Shown here: piece after piece, positions 50,278-61,214 of the stretch
How the letters are laid out: each line of letters opens with the position of its first letter
Numbering within the stretch: position 1 is the stretch's first letter
Assembly: GCA_940671915.1 (NCBI GenBank)
Contig: CALNVZ010000174.1
Coordinates: 78,451,783 to 78,515,782 of the forward strand
Source: Paracentrotus lividus
Taxonomy: Eukaryota; Echinodermata; Echinoidea; Camarodonta; Echinidae
Reading direction: 5' to 3'
DNA length: 64,000 bases
Notes under the pieces: model-generated
Seen by the model: only the letters and a program-made list of their open reading frames with translations
Database searches by the model: none
What the model was told of the DNA's origin: nothing
Position numbers and translations under genes: made by a program

Positions 50278-52116
50278 CACTGAAAACCTAAACGGGTAGA
50301 CCGACTAGCTTTAAAGCTAGTCGTAGTGATGCCCAGACTGACTAGCTTTAAAACTAGTCGGTCACGACGGACTAGCTTTCCTTCAATACAACCCGGTTAT
50401 TACGGACTAGCTTTAAAACTTGTCCGTCTCTACGGACTAGCTTGAAAGCTAGTCCGTCAAGACGGACTAGCTCTAAAGCTAGTCGGTCACGACAGACTAA
50501 TTTTAAAGCTCGTCCATCGTGACCGACTAGTTTGACGGACTAGCATAAAAGCTAGTCGTAGTGATGCCCAGACTGACGAGCTTTTGAGCAGGACTAGCTT
50601 TACAGCTAGTCGGTCATGGTGTAAAAGCTAGTCCGTCGCGCTTTTCTGCAGCGATGTTCTTGCTGCTGTCTTGACAGACTAGCATAACGGACGAGGTTAA
50701 TATGGCTTCACCAGCTTGTCAGAGACGTCAAATCTGAAATATTAAAAGAAATTATAAAGATACGATTAAAAACATGCATTTTGTCACAAGAATTTGAGCC
50801 AAAAAAAAAACAAAAAAAAAAAACATTTTATTATGATGATATAAATCAGAAGACAGGAATTAATACAGGAGGCACAATTCTTGTCCTTGTCCTCGAGAGC
50901 CACTTCAGAATCCCAAAGTCGTGCCTCTAATCCAATATTCTTGTCTTTCAGATACAAGTAATCGAAAAGAAATGTGGCCCCTATATTCATTATTAGAATT
51001 AAATTTCAATTTTAATAATTTAATGTGATTGTTACTATCGTTGAAAATAAACACAATTTATAAATTGATTTGGTAAGACATAATTTTTCGCGTGGGTGAT
51101 TATAGCATTAATCTATGTGAAAATATAACGCTATCTGCGAACTGAAACATAAGGAATTAAACAAGAGTACTCACACAATCATGTCACAGAAGGAAATGGC
51201 CATTATAATCAAAATCGTAAGCGTTACGGGGAATATCAAGTGTGCGTCTGTACAGTTAGCTCATTAAATGGAATTCACATACAGATAATGCAACTAAGTA
51301 ATAGTGATGTCCTTTTCGCAATGCGCATGTTATTCAATCAATTGTATACCACCTTCTATTCACTGCTGTTGCTAAGCCGGGAATTTACCAGCAATATATA
51401 AGAATAGACGGTTCATGGGTTCTATAGTAACGAAGTATTCAATTAGCCTGTAATTAAAAAAAGGAACAATATTACTAACCTACTCGTGAATGGCATACTT
51501 GTCACGATTGATGTTATTTCGGCTATCGTATTGCTCTCCGATTGTCAAGCCAAAACAACCTTTGTTTGAGAATGTTGATTGTATCCAACTTCTATTCACT
51601 GTTGTTGCTATGCCGGGCATTCACCAGCAATCTGTAAGAAAATACCGGGTTCTTGAGTTCTATAGTAACAAGGTATTCAATTAGCCTGTAATTGAAGAAT
51701 GGAGAACAATATTTGGAATCTACCGGTACTCGTGCATTGCATACTTGTCATGATAGATGTTATGTCTCGTAAGCTTTCAGATTGTCAAGCCAAAACAACC
51801 TTTGTTTCAGAATGTATTAACTTGATTATGCTCGGAAACAGAATAAATAGAGAAGGTACATTGAAACGACATTGCAACTATTTGTATCAAAGGCTAGTCA
51901 GTCATTTTAATGGATAAACTGGGTCCACCCAGCTACTTTTATTGGCCTAGTCGGTCACGTCGACGGACTAGCATCAAGCTTGACGGACGAGCTTTAAAGC
52001 TCGTCCGTCAAGTTGAGAGATGTAGATTCAGTTGTATGCTAGTCCGTCTCGACGGACATGACAGACTAGCTTTAAAACTAGTCCGTCTTGACCGACTAGA
52101 GGTTAGGTTTTCAGTG
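50278..52116. mobile_element. TIR element built from palindromic GACTAGC satellite
   Basis: Ends TA/CACTGAAAACCTAAACG and CTAGAGGTTAGGTTTTCAGTG/TA are inverted and TA-flanked. Next to both ends are arrays of ACTAGCTTTAAAGCTAGTC-type palindromes (50300-50700 and 51945-52100). The middle has a 237-bp unit repeated in tandem (about 51350-51830) with CCTTCTATTCACTG.TGTTGCT and GTCAAGCCAAAACAACCTTT. No coding capacity is seen. Confidence 0.75.
50300..50700. repeat. Palindromic GACTAGC...GCTAGTC satellite
   Basis: Units of about 30-36 bp alternate GACTAGCTTTAAAGCTAGTC palindromes with short linkers (CGTCTCGAC, CGGTCACGAC, CGTCAAGAC). Both strands therefore carry the same words, and the array could form many cruciforms. 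Confidence 0.85.
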
Positions 52117-52517
52117 TACCCTAAAAACCAAAAACTTGGAAAAAGTGAGTTTTGTACCTTGCACTTTTAAAGGACCCTAACTCTTTGACCCATGACAGTT
52201 TGGACGTAATCAATGTCTCAAAGTAATGCTGATGAGTTACCTAGTATTTTAGTAAACAAATCACAAGAATAAATCATGTATTTTTTTAAATGACTGACCA
52301 TTGAACTTTGGTTACCCTTTTTTTTTTTTTTTTTTAACAAACTGTATATAGGCCTATGGTTGGTTAGAGTTTCGTGTATATTATTTCCATGGCATAATTA
52401 CAACTTTGTTTTTATCACGTCTGATAACCATGTATCATATATAATTTATGTATAAACTATGACAACAATATCTCAGCCACACATAGAAAACTTTGTTGTC
52501 TGCACAGTTCCCTTTCT

Positions 52518-53292
52518 GGCAATTCCACGGAAACTAGGACATTTGCCAAAAATTAAAAATGTCTCTCTGATGTTTATTCTATGACCGATCACTTATATAA
52601 TGCCATGGGTGTTAATGGATTATAATACTCTTTCAAAATCAATAAAAAATTATTTTTCAATTTTGTTCATTTCCTTGAGAACTAGAACCGCCATTAAAAT
52701 TCAATGTGTGGGACTACATGAAAAAGAAATCACTAAAATTCAAATTAAACAAGATTCCTTTGATATTTTTTCTTGAAACTTTCACTAAATGGAGAAGGGT
52801 GGATATATTTCTGTACTTAAAGGTCAATAATGACATTTAATTCATGACAAATGGGGTGAAATAACCAAAAAATCACATAAAATAAAGTCACAATTAAAAT
52901 GTAACGTCCGTAACAACTTAATTAGCCAAATTAAACAATACCAAATACTTTTTAAGAACTTTATGTTTGTGAATGCATATAATGAAGTAAAACCTATTTG
53001 CAAATTGGGGCTAAGAAACTTTGAAGTAAGTAACTTCACAGAATTTTACCATTATGTTAAATTTCAAAAACACGATGTCCTTTTTATGTAACGTCCGTAA
53101 CGCTCGCTTCCAACAATCATGGTTAATTAACCAATGAAGCTTAAGCAATGAAATTTTAGAATGTTGAACTCTTATATATTTTCTACAAACGTGCAAAGTA
53201 ATAAAGTGTAATTCCAAATGCAAATACATTTGTTTATCGATTAATTATCTGAAGTCGCCTCTCAATGTAACGTCCGTAACGATGGAATTGCC
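52518..53292. mobile_element. TIR element with reiterated ATGTAACGTCCGTAACG word
   Basis: Left GGCAATTCCACGGAAACTAG and right ...GTAACGATGGAATTGCC are imperfect inverted ends. The right-end word ATGTAACGTCCGTAACG occurs at 52899, 53086 and 53267 with unrelated AT-rich text between, about 184 bp apart. No transposase or clear target duplication is seen. Confidence 0.55.
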
Positions 53293-53389
53293 GATTTATT
53301 GGTTAGATATAGATATCTATATTTTATGAAATATAGCCGTTATATATTTACACATTCTCCATCATACCGCTAATGAATGCAAATTGATT

Positions 53390-53797
53390 TAGTAGTATTG
53401 ATATTAGTATTAATCAATAAAATTTATAAATCTAAATCACTTTTCCTATCCGTTCCCATGCCACTAAACCTTATTAATTTGATTTAATTGGGACGCATTC
53501 CACAAAATACAATTTCATTAAACCAGCAAAATAAAGTACGTTGACATACAACAACAATCGTGGCAAAATAAAGCGTAATGTTAACAAATTGAGGAACTTT
53601 TTTAAAGGCAAGCTTGTACATTCAGTACCTCATTTGCATATGGAAGCTTGATGAAACGGGTTACATGACAAACAAGTTACAAGAGTACAAAGTCACATGA
53701 TCGTCTTTTCCAATTTAAGAAAAAAAAATAGGAATTTAAGATCAATTTTTAAAACCGTCGTCCCGACGCTTTTAGGAACAATCAAATTTTAATTTAA
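53390..53797. repeat. Duplicated block X2 (paired with 30640-31075)
   Basis: Same text as X1 with small indels. It joins directly to the kappa-B block and promoter of gene D, so block Y is absent at this locus. Confidence 0.8.
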
Positions 53798-54018
53798 AAG
53801 CTGCTCCCTGTTGATTCCGGCTCATTCTGAAACCTGGTAAGTAAATATTCATGAGGTGGGCGTGTTAGGAGGAGAATTAGCTACGCGCATGCGCCAGGGA
53901 CAAATATGTGGCAAGGAAAAAATAAATAAAAAAAATCACCGGGCTAATCCCCTTGCCCGTGTGTGTAGGCCTATGTCCATCATAATATTATTCTCGCAAC
54001 TAGTTTGTTACGAAGTGG

Positions 54019-54028
54019 GGGAAATCCC
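54019..54028 (+). promoter_or_regulatory. Candidate kappa-B site, gene D
   Basis: GGGAAATCCC about 480 bp upstream of the gene D ATG, in a block (54005-54190) shared with B and C although the surrounding text is well diverged here. Retention of the exact ten bases in a diverged block supports function. Confidence 0.5.
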
Positions 54029-54274
54029 TCATGGAAAAACAATCCCTGCTCTTTCTCTCCTTTTTAATACTCAGTAATAATTTCTCTATCAGTATCAACG
54101 ACTAAACAACATCTGCTATGTAGGCCTTCAGGTTCAGCCTCCAAAGCTCGTGGAAATTGTCTCACCGCGAATAATAGAAAACTGTCAACCAGGCCTGCAG
54201 AACTACAAATTAATTAGATCAATATCATAATTTAGCTCTGTTTTTCTTTGACGGGGAAAGGGAATGTGTATCCA

Positions 54275-54285
54275 CATAAAAGGCG
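54275..54285 (+). promoter_or_regulatory. Candidate TATA-type core promoter, gene D
   Basis: CATAAAAGGCG, identical to the gene C motif, 226 bp upstream of the gene D start codon and followed by GTCATATTCATTAACG. Confidence 0.5.
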
Positions 54286-54500
54286 GTCATATTCATTAAC
54301 GTCTATATTCACTCTTGGTGGATGGTACCCGTTTCATGGTAGATGGATAAAAGCGAACGCAAGGATCTACTCCCAGAGTTCTTCCCAAAACTATCCATAC
54401 TACCACCGTACAACCTAGGAAATTGTAGAAAGTGGCTTGAGCTCCCAAAAGCTTCCCTACTTTGTACATCGTTACAACCGTGAACACATAGCTTCTAGAG

Positions 54501-57500
54501 ATGTATTTCACACATCGTTCTTTTTATCATTATCTTTTGATCTTGATATGCTCTGCTGTTCTGGTGGACATATTTTGTGAAGCCAGAGGACGCGGCGGTG
54601 GAGGTTTTGGAGGAGGTCGCGGTGGAGGTCGTGCCGGGGGTCGGGGTGGAACTCGTGGTGGTACTCGTAGTGGTGGTAAGATGCATTACAACTTTTCAAA
54701 AATTTAGATAGCACATAAATGACACCGTACAATATGAAAGCTTATAAGCGCTTATAAACTTTCTTCCATGCAAGATGTAAATCAAATTGAGCTATATTGG
54801 CACGATACACAAAATAATCTAGGATGGTGATCATATAATTTATTTATATATCTTTATTCATGTATTTTTTTAGCTTAAGAAGTTATTCTGAAACTAATTT
54901 AAATGTCATAGAAATTAAGGTGAGATAAAAAAAAAAGAAGAGTTACATTTATGATGCATTAATCGCTAGACACCTCCCTTCTTCTCTCTCTCCGTATGTT
55001 TAGATAACTCCCTTGATCCTTTTTCACTCTCTCTCTATCCTCGAATAAAAATAAATTTTGTTTTTACAATTTGAATGAAATTTTGGGTGGTGGATATCAT
55101 CAGTGAAAACGAGCAAGTAATAGTTCACTTTTCTCCACAAGCTGTTAACTGGTTTAGTACTTTTTCAAAATAAATAATGCCGTAAGGTCCCAAGAAAATT
55201 GTAAAGCAAGACGACGAGGTTTCCGAGAAGATATTTTTTTTTGTGTGATCTTACGATGGGTGATTTGCTAAAAATTCGGACATCGTGATATATATGATAA
55301 AAACATAATAAATATGTGTAAATTTATTTAATGAAATGAATTACAATATATTTACCTCAAGAAACCAACAACATTGTCACTTACAGTTAGAAGAAAGTTG
55401 TGATGAAACGTTTTTGCAATCCATGCCATTTTGCCTATGTTGCCATCAGGGAGGATATCTATACAACTTAAAAGGGCGGCAATTTCTTTTTTTACGACCC
55501 TGGATTACCGCCAATAATATTCACGACGATATGCCTATAACGTCATTATTCCCAAAATGGATACACGCAATTTCTTGGTTTTATCGATCGATTGATGTTA
55601 TTTCCTTGGCATATATTATACCTCGCATACACAATACATAATTATGATATAACGTACCATGTGAATATTACAAATAATCAAATTGTTTTAGACAATTGCC
55701 CACATGATATTAATGCATCGCGTCATGAATGTAATTTTTAACGAAATAAAAGTCGAGTTTACGGCGAACATCATATTTATGTACAAGCTACAAAATGTGC
55801 AATAATTGTGTTGTATCAAATGGGTCGGAAATTAATATGAATACAAAGCAATGATATATGCTCCGAAATAGATTAAAATGTCAATTTTCCGCTCAGAGAT
55901 GGAGGCTATAATTTGCTTTCTTTTTGACATCACAATACATTCAAAAGGAGATTATCATAGCATGGCTTCAGGTTATTCAGCCAACCCCACCCCTTCCTTT
56001 ATGCCTAGATCACAGTTCGAGAGGTCCCCGTACGTTTTGCCCAATCCTACGGCTTTTCGTGGATTTAGAGACCTCACGGGTCCCTGATGATTTTTCATTC
56101 TACCGCTATTGCGGTCACATATCCTACGGCGCCCGGTCGGTTAAAAGTATAAATATGTGGATTGAAATCGAAATACGCCCGTGAAGAGACCGTAAGAGTG
56201 CCATTCGGGTGCCAACAGAATGTTCTTTCGGTGTCCGCTCTGATGAACACGGTGGTTATTATAAGGCTGACCAGTGTTCCTATTTGCAGAATTTGCAGAA
56301 AAATCGCTAGGGTCCCTTGAGGAACCCTTGGGGTGCCCTTTATGGTCCCGCAGGAAAGCCAAAAGTAAACCCAAAGCATCGCAAGACACTCACCTTTTTT
56401 ACAATCACATACCCATTCTGGGGGCCGTACGGCGAGTAGAACCGTACATAATTGCCATTTTCGGAAGGTGCCTGTCCGGCTCCCTTATGATTCTGCGGGC
56501 GCGAGGACTTGTTTCACTACCCGTAGAAAAGCCGGAAAGATCTACTGCATGTTCTCGATTCTCCCGGCGTTTTCGTGAAATCGGTAGGCAGTAGACAACA
56601 CGGTAAAAGCCCGTGGAGTCATTGAGGGGTCCGCACAGGCACCTGCAGGTGACAGGAAGGGTTCCGCACAGTTTTCCTTTCAATCCTCATTGTAAAAAAA
56701 TGACTACGGTCTTGCGATGTTTAAGGTTTCCCCTGCGGCTATCCTGCGGCACCCTGCCAGGCTCCTGTTGTAAAGATTTGTCTTAAGCTCTTTTGAGTAT
56801 AATTGCATTTAAATTATTTACGTTTCAAACCACAAATACGACATAGAATACTGTAAAATATAAATTTAAATAAGGCGGTTTTGATCAAAAGACAAATCAT
56901 TCTATATGAAGTCTGAAAACCATCGACAGTATCACTCAAAGCATATATATATTAAAGACATTTATGTGGGACTTTTTAATATTTTGAAAATCTGAGCCAA
57001 TATAGAGCACCGTCTCAAATAACTATACACTTTGGAAAATGCTCCCAATAAATAATGTATTAATGTATTCAGAATGCTCATGATCTTCAGCTATCATTAT
57101 AGCACTAGCCCGATAATAATTCATGCTGACAATCTCGAAAGAGAAATTTGACAAATACTAAAAATATGTATACAATATGATTTGGAAAAACTTGTGCGAA
57201 AGACCACATGGAACCCAGTGGGAATCGGTCAGACGCCGTGCGGACCACGACCGGGTACCTCCTGACGTCCTTGCGGTGCATGTTGCACCCGCCCGACACC
57301 CTCCCGGCTTGTTACAAGAATTGACAGAAAAAACGTGCGGAGCCTACTCGGCCACCGATAGGAGGCCGATCAGTCCCCTTTAGTGACTCCACGGGCTTTC
57401 CAAGGGCTGTACACCGTCTACCGATTTGATAAAAACGCCGGGAGAATCGAGAACATGAAAGCAATAATCTAGGGGCCCGCGCGATCTGTAAAAATACACC

Positions 57501-58519
57501 GGTACCCGTAGGATCGTAAGGGACCCGGCCAGGGTCAAACGGTACTGTGATCGCGGCATTAACTGCTCCCCGTGTCCACACAGATATGATGTTCCTATAA
57601 AAAATATGCATGAAATAAATTCCTAAAAACGATTTTTAATGTTCGACGCGTACTTACCAGCCGTGAAATCTTAAATTGATTAATAAAATTGGAATTTCAT
57701 GCATGCACATAAATTCCTTGCTTATAAACAGTTTTGATCGCACAAAACCCAATTTGAGATCTCATGAACAAAAATGAATGTTTGTTGTTGATGTTAGCGT
57801 TGATTTACATAAATGACAGGTAGCTCTGCTTCGCAACTAATCCTTGAAATTAAAGACCATTAATGAATTTGATTTCAAAGAGTTCAGAATAGACATAGAA
57901 AACCTATAATAAAAAAGCTAAAGCAATCATAAAACTGACTTGTTTTTTTTACGATTTTTGTCTTGCAGGAGTTCGACGCTCATCTCACGTCCGTGTCGGC
58001 TCCGGCTCCGGCTACGACTCCAAGTCCAGCTCCAGCTCCAACTCCAGCTCAGGCTCTGGCCCCTACTCGTACTTGGGGGTATCAAAGGCAATGTGGATAG
58101 CAATTTATGTGGTATCATCCATATTTGTCCTTGTCATTCTCTTGATCATCGTGACGTACTTGTATTCCCGATTTTCCCCAAAAAGTGGAAGCGAAGAACG
58201 TACAGCTGGTGTTCCTGCAACGGAGGATAGAACCAATCAAGGCGGTGACACCATCGTCACCAGCACCCCCACCAAAAATGACCACGCCCTCACCAACACC
58301 ATCACCACCACAAGTGACCACGCCCTACAGGGCCTGCATCATCGTACCCATATGGACCACGCAGGAACATCTACAGGAAGACAGGATGACCCAGCATTAA
58401 TCTTGGAGATGGCACCACCCAGTTACGGTGAGGTCGTTAAGGCACCAGAAAACACTTATCTTACTAAAAATGCTGCTTATGAAAATAAAGGGATGGAAGA
58501 AACTACAGGAATAGAATAA
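54501..58519 (+). CDS. Gene D: PPSY-tail membrane protein with RGG-rich ectodomain, two exons
   Basis: Exon 1 is 54501-54675 (58 codons plus 1 nt, donor GTAAG). Exon 2 is 57969-58519 (acceptor CTTGCAG, stop TAA). The product has about 241 residues. A signal peptide (MYFTHRSFYHYLLILICSAV..., to about DIFCEA) is followed by about 30 residues of Gly/Arg repeats (GRGGGGFGGG, GRAGGRGGTRGGTRSG), longer than in A or C. Exon 2 adds VRRSSHVRVGSGSGYDSKSS and a Ser-rich run. One helix follows (MWIAIYVVSSIFVLVILLII), then a tail with two DHAL words, EMAPPSYGEVVKAPENTYL and AAYENKGMEETTGIE. Start choice rests on exon 1 alignment with A and C. The 3.3-kb intron holds a TIR element. The 1.6-kb intron DNA before it resembles the gene A intron. 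Function is unknown; a membrane adaptor or receptor-like role is inference. Confidence 0.87.
56002..57559. mobile_element. TA-flanked TIR element in gene D intron
   Basis: Left TA/TGCCTAGATCACAGTTCG and right GGTACTGTGATCGCGGCAT/TA are inverted. It shares the middle words CTCGATTCTCCCGGCGTTTT, CCCGTGGAGTCA and CCTGCGGC with the element at 37907-40066. An inverted copy of the same block lies at about 57370-57460. It encodes nothing that I recognise. Confidence 0.75.
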
Positions 58520-59768
58520 TAACAATGATTGCATAGCCGAATCAAAGCCACACGTTTATGTCACTATGAACAACTGCAAAAGTGTTTTCAAATATCCTCT
58601 ACCGGGAAGTGAACTCGGATCTCTGGCTCAGAACATCATATACCTTTATAGAATTGGTAGCATGGCTCCGGTTAATTTGCCATGAGACTGTAACCGCACG
58701 TTATATAAAATCGTATTTCCCCATTCCATAAAACAGATGATGCACATGTCATGGTTTTCGTGGGTCGGTAGGAATTGTGGGCTTTCGGTAACTGTGAAAA
58801 GCTCTTTTAGATTGCCATACACGGAACGTCCTCCGGAGGACACACCAGACCCTGTGTAATCCTTATCAAAACACAGGGTAAGATCATGCCCACCCTTCCA
58901 GTTCACTACTCAAATCTGGGATGCACTCTGTTTGTGTGTGTACGTACAGAGGCAATACAGATTGCCCATAAACAAGGATGAAAACAGGACAAACACTGGC
59001 TATCACTCCAGACACACCCTTGGCCATCTAGGGTGAATTTTACCTCGTGTTCGTGCTGTATTCGTCCCGTGTACACCGGGTGTCTTCCAGTTACTTTCAG
59101 ATTAGAGGTAACAAGGGGTGAACAAAGGGTAACCTACCTTGTTTGAGTGCCAATCTGAAAGGGGCTTTACTCTAAAACCACTCGGCTGTGCCTCATTTCC
59201 TTATGCCCACAATTCTTACCGACCAACTCAAACATGTGCATCATTTGTATATTGGACCAAAGCCGGGGACATATCGGTATAACAAAAAAATTGCAAGAAA
59301 AATTTGAAAAAATAAATCTGAATACTATTGGGTACCAGGTCAATATGTGGTCCAATCCTAGGCCGAAGCCGTTAGCGGTCAAAGGAAGAAAAGTTAAGGT
59401 ATGATTTCAGACACAGAGCTCTGTGCAATTTACCAAAGAGACGCCAGTAAATAGAGACGAATTCTAATGAACCACTTAAAAATCTCCTTTCTTAAACTTA
59501 TATCATGTATATAAAAAAATATGTTTGTTTGTTTGTTTGTATTAGTTTTAGCCGATAATGTATCAGGGCTGATATATTTCTAATTTCTTATTTCATCGCT
59601 ACTTATCATTGATAATTCCCCTTCATGTCTTCTAAAACTTAAATGAAAAGGCCTATATAAAAAAGGAAAAACTGAAAAAAAAGAAAAAAGAAAAAGAAAA
59701 AATGAAACGAATATGATTCGAGTTTTTGTCAATACCGAAGGGTCTGCTGTGATTCAATGACCCTATTA
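58520..59768. other. Intergenic DNA with inverted repeat
   Basis: A block at 58720-58790 (GATGATGCACATGTCATGGT, GTCGGTAGGAATTGTGGGC) is the diverged reverse complement of 59205-59265, so about 600 bp could fold back. Open frames at 58646-58906 and 59167-59382 on the minus strand contain these arms and share the same words, and are not taken as genes. A purine-rich tract lies at 59665-59708. Confidence 0.45.
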
Positions 59769-60192
59769 TCCTGCTGAAAAGAACACACTCGTTCACAATG
59801 TTAAATTGGGGCGTTTTCATATTGTGGTCATACTGTGAACCACACTGTGGTTACAGTGTGGATAACCGGAGATTCACACTGTGGCCACACCATGAACAAT
59901 ACTGTTCACACTGTGAAATATATGTCGTAAGGTATTCACACTGTGAAAATCTGTTTATAACAGTGTGATTTTTTTTCACGGTTTGGCCACACTGTAAAAT
60001 CAATTTCACACTGTGAGCGGGTACATTCACACTGTTTCACATTTCACATTGTGAACAATATGTGGTTTTCCACATTGTGGCGGTGTCCACACTGTGAAAT
60101 CACCTTTTTCACAGTGTGGACAGTGTTTTCAGTGTGAACTGCGTTTTCACACCGTGTTCACAATGTCAATGAGTGTGTTCTTTCCAGCAGGG
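59769..60192. mobile_element. Foldback element filled with CACACTGTGAA palindromes
   Basis: Ends TA/TCCTGCTGAAAAGAACACAC and GTGTGTTCTTTCCAGCAGGG/TA are inverted and TA-flanked. The interior repeats TTCACACTGTGAA, CCACACTGTG and CACAGTGTGGA about 20 times. The word is its own reverse complement, so the whole 424 bp is highly foldable. Confidence 0.8.
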
Positions 60193-61180
60193 TACTTAAG
60201 CTGACAATTTCCAAATTATGTCCGGTTTGAAAATGACTCGAGAGTTATTTCATAATAAGAATCAACTTGCAGCATTAGTGACCTTTATTCAAAATGTTTA
60301 TTAATTATCATGATTTTGAATGAAAATGCATTGATTAATAATAGAATTGTGTTCATATTTTATAATCGTATAATACTATCAATCGAAAGTATGATAATGT
60401 TAACACTTTGAAAGATTAATTGGATAAAAGAAGTGATGTTTGGATGATAAGAAATTATTAAAATACATAACCTATAAATTGTAATAGTCACGTGTCATGG
60501 CATGAAACAATAACAAATACACAATTCCAATTAATTAATGGAAAGCTCTCAACACAATCATTAAATTTTAAGAGCAAGTTCAATTTTCTATTTTTTTCAT
60601 AATATTATGGAAAGACTTTCCCTGCACTGCCGATGTCACGATAATATATTAACTTTATGACGTTTATTGTCAAAGTACTCTAAGATGTAGGCTTATAGAA
60701 TAATGCCGAGAGGCGACCGGCCGATATGCAGCCAGTTCGGATGCTGCAGGAATTTGGACATCGCCCGACGAAGAATAAAGCAGATAGTTATGTTGTGGTG
60801 GCCGAACAGCGCCTGAGTTGTGAACCGGTAGGCCTAGAGGGCGTGGAAAAACAAGGAGGCGCCGCCTGAAAGCTGATGTGTTTTTGATTTGCCGACCGGC
60901 GACCGGCAGCGACCGATCGGCTTCATAATGTTCTGGCGGCTTTCATTTCCATCGCTCACCAGGCATGCCATCAATTGCTGGATTAGATTGGTGCCCGGGC
61001 GGTCACTACCAAGGCACTGACCTTATTTTCGGCAGCGAGTGAAAAGTGAACGGGCATCGCCAAAACCTTCCTCAAAGAGAACTGTTGGTGAGATAGCGCC
61101 ATGAGCGTCCTTGGACGGTGTTTGCGCTCTTTAAGTTTTCACTATTGTTATCATTGTTATTAAATGTAACTTCATAGGGT
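60193..61180. other. Intergenic DNA downstream of SRCR gene
   Basis: AT-rich until about 60690. A GC-richer patch (60700-61060) then carries CGACCGGCCGATA, CCGACCGGCGACCGGCAGCG and GACCGATCGGC words. No gene is recognised. Confidence 0.4.
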
Positions 61181-61186
61181 TTTATT
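61181..61186 (-). other. Candidate poly(A) signal of SRCR gene
   Basis: AATAAA on the minus strand, about 28 nt after the stop codon at 61215. This would give a very short 3' UTR. Confidence 0.4.
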
Positions 61187-61214
61187 TCAGTGCCTGACTA
61201 TTCGACTCCCATCA

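Larger units (their letters stand above)
49508..52340. mobile_element. Foldback element with 200-bp arms
   Basis: The left arm (AAAAAGGTAACCGAAGTTCA to about 49720) and the right arm (about 52120-52330, ending TGAACTTTGGTTACCC) are inverted copies sharing AGGTGCAAGGTACAAAAC.CAC and GTTTACTAAAATACTA. A second TIR element (50278-52116) lies inside next to the right arm. The part at 49850-50165 is rich in GAGACGTC words. Confidence 0.75.
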
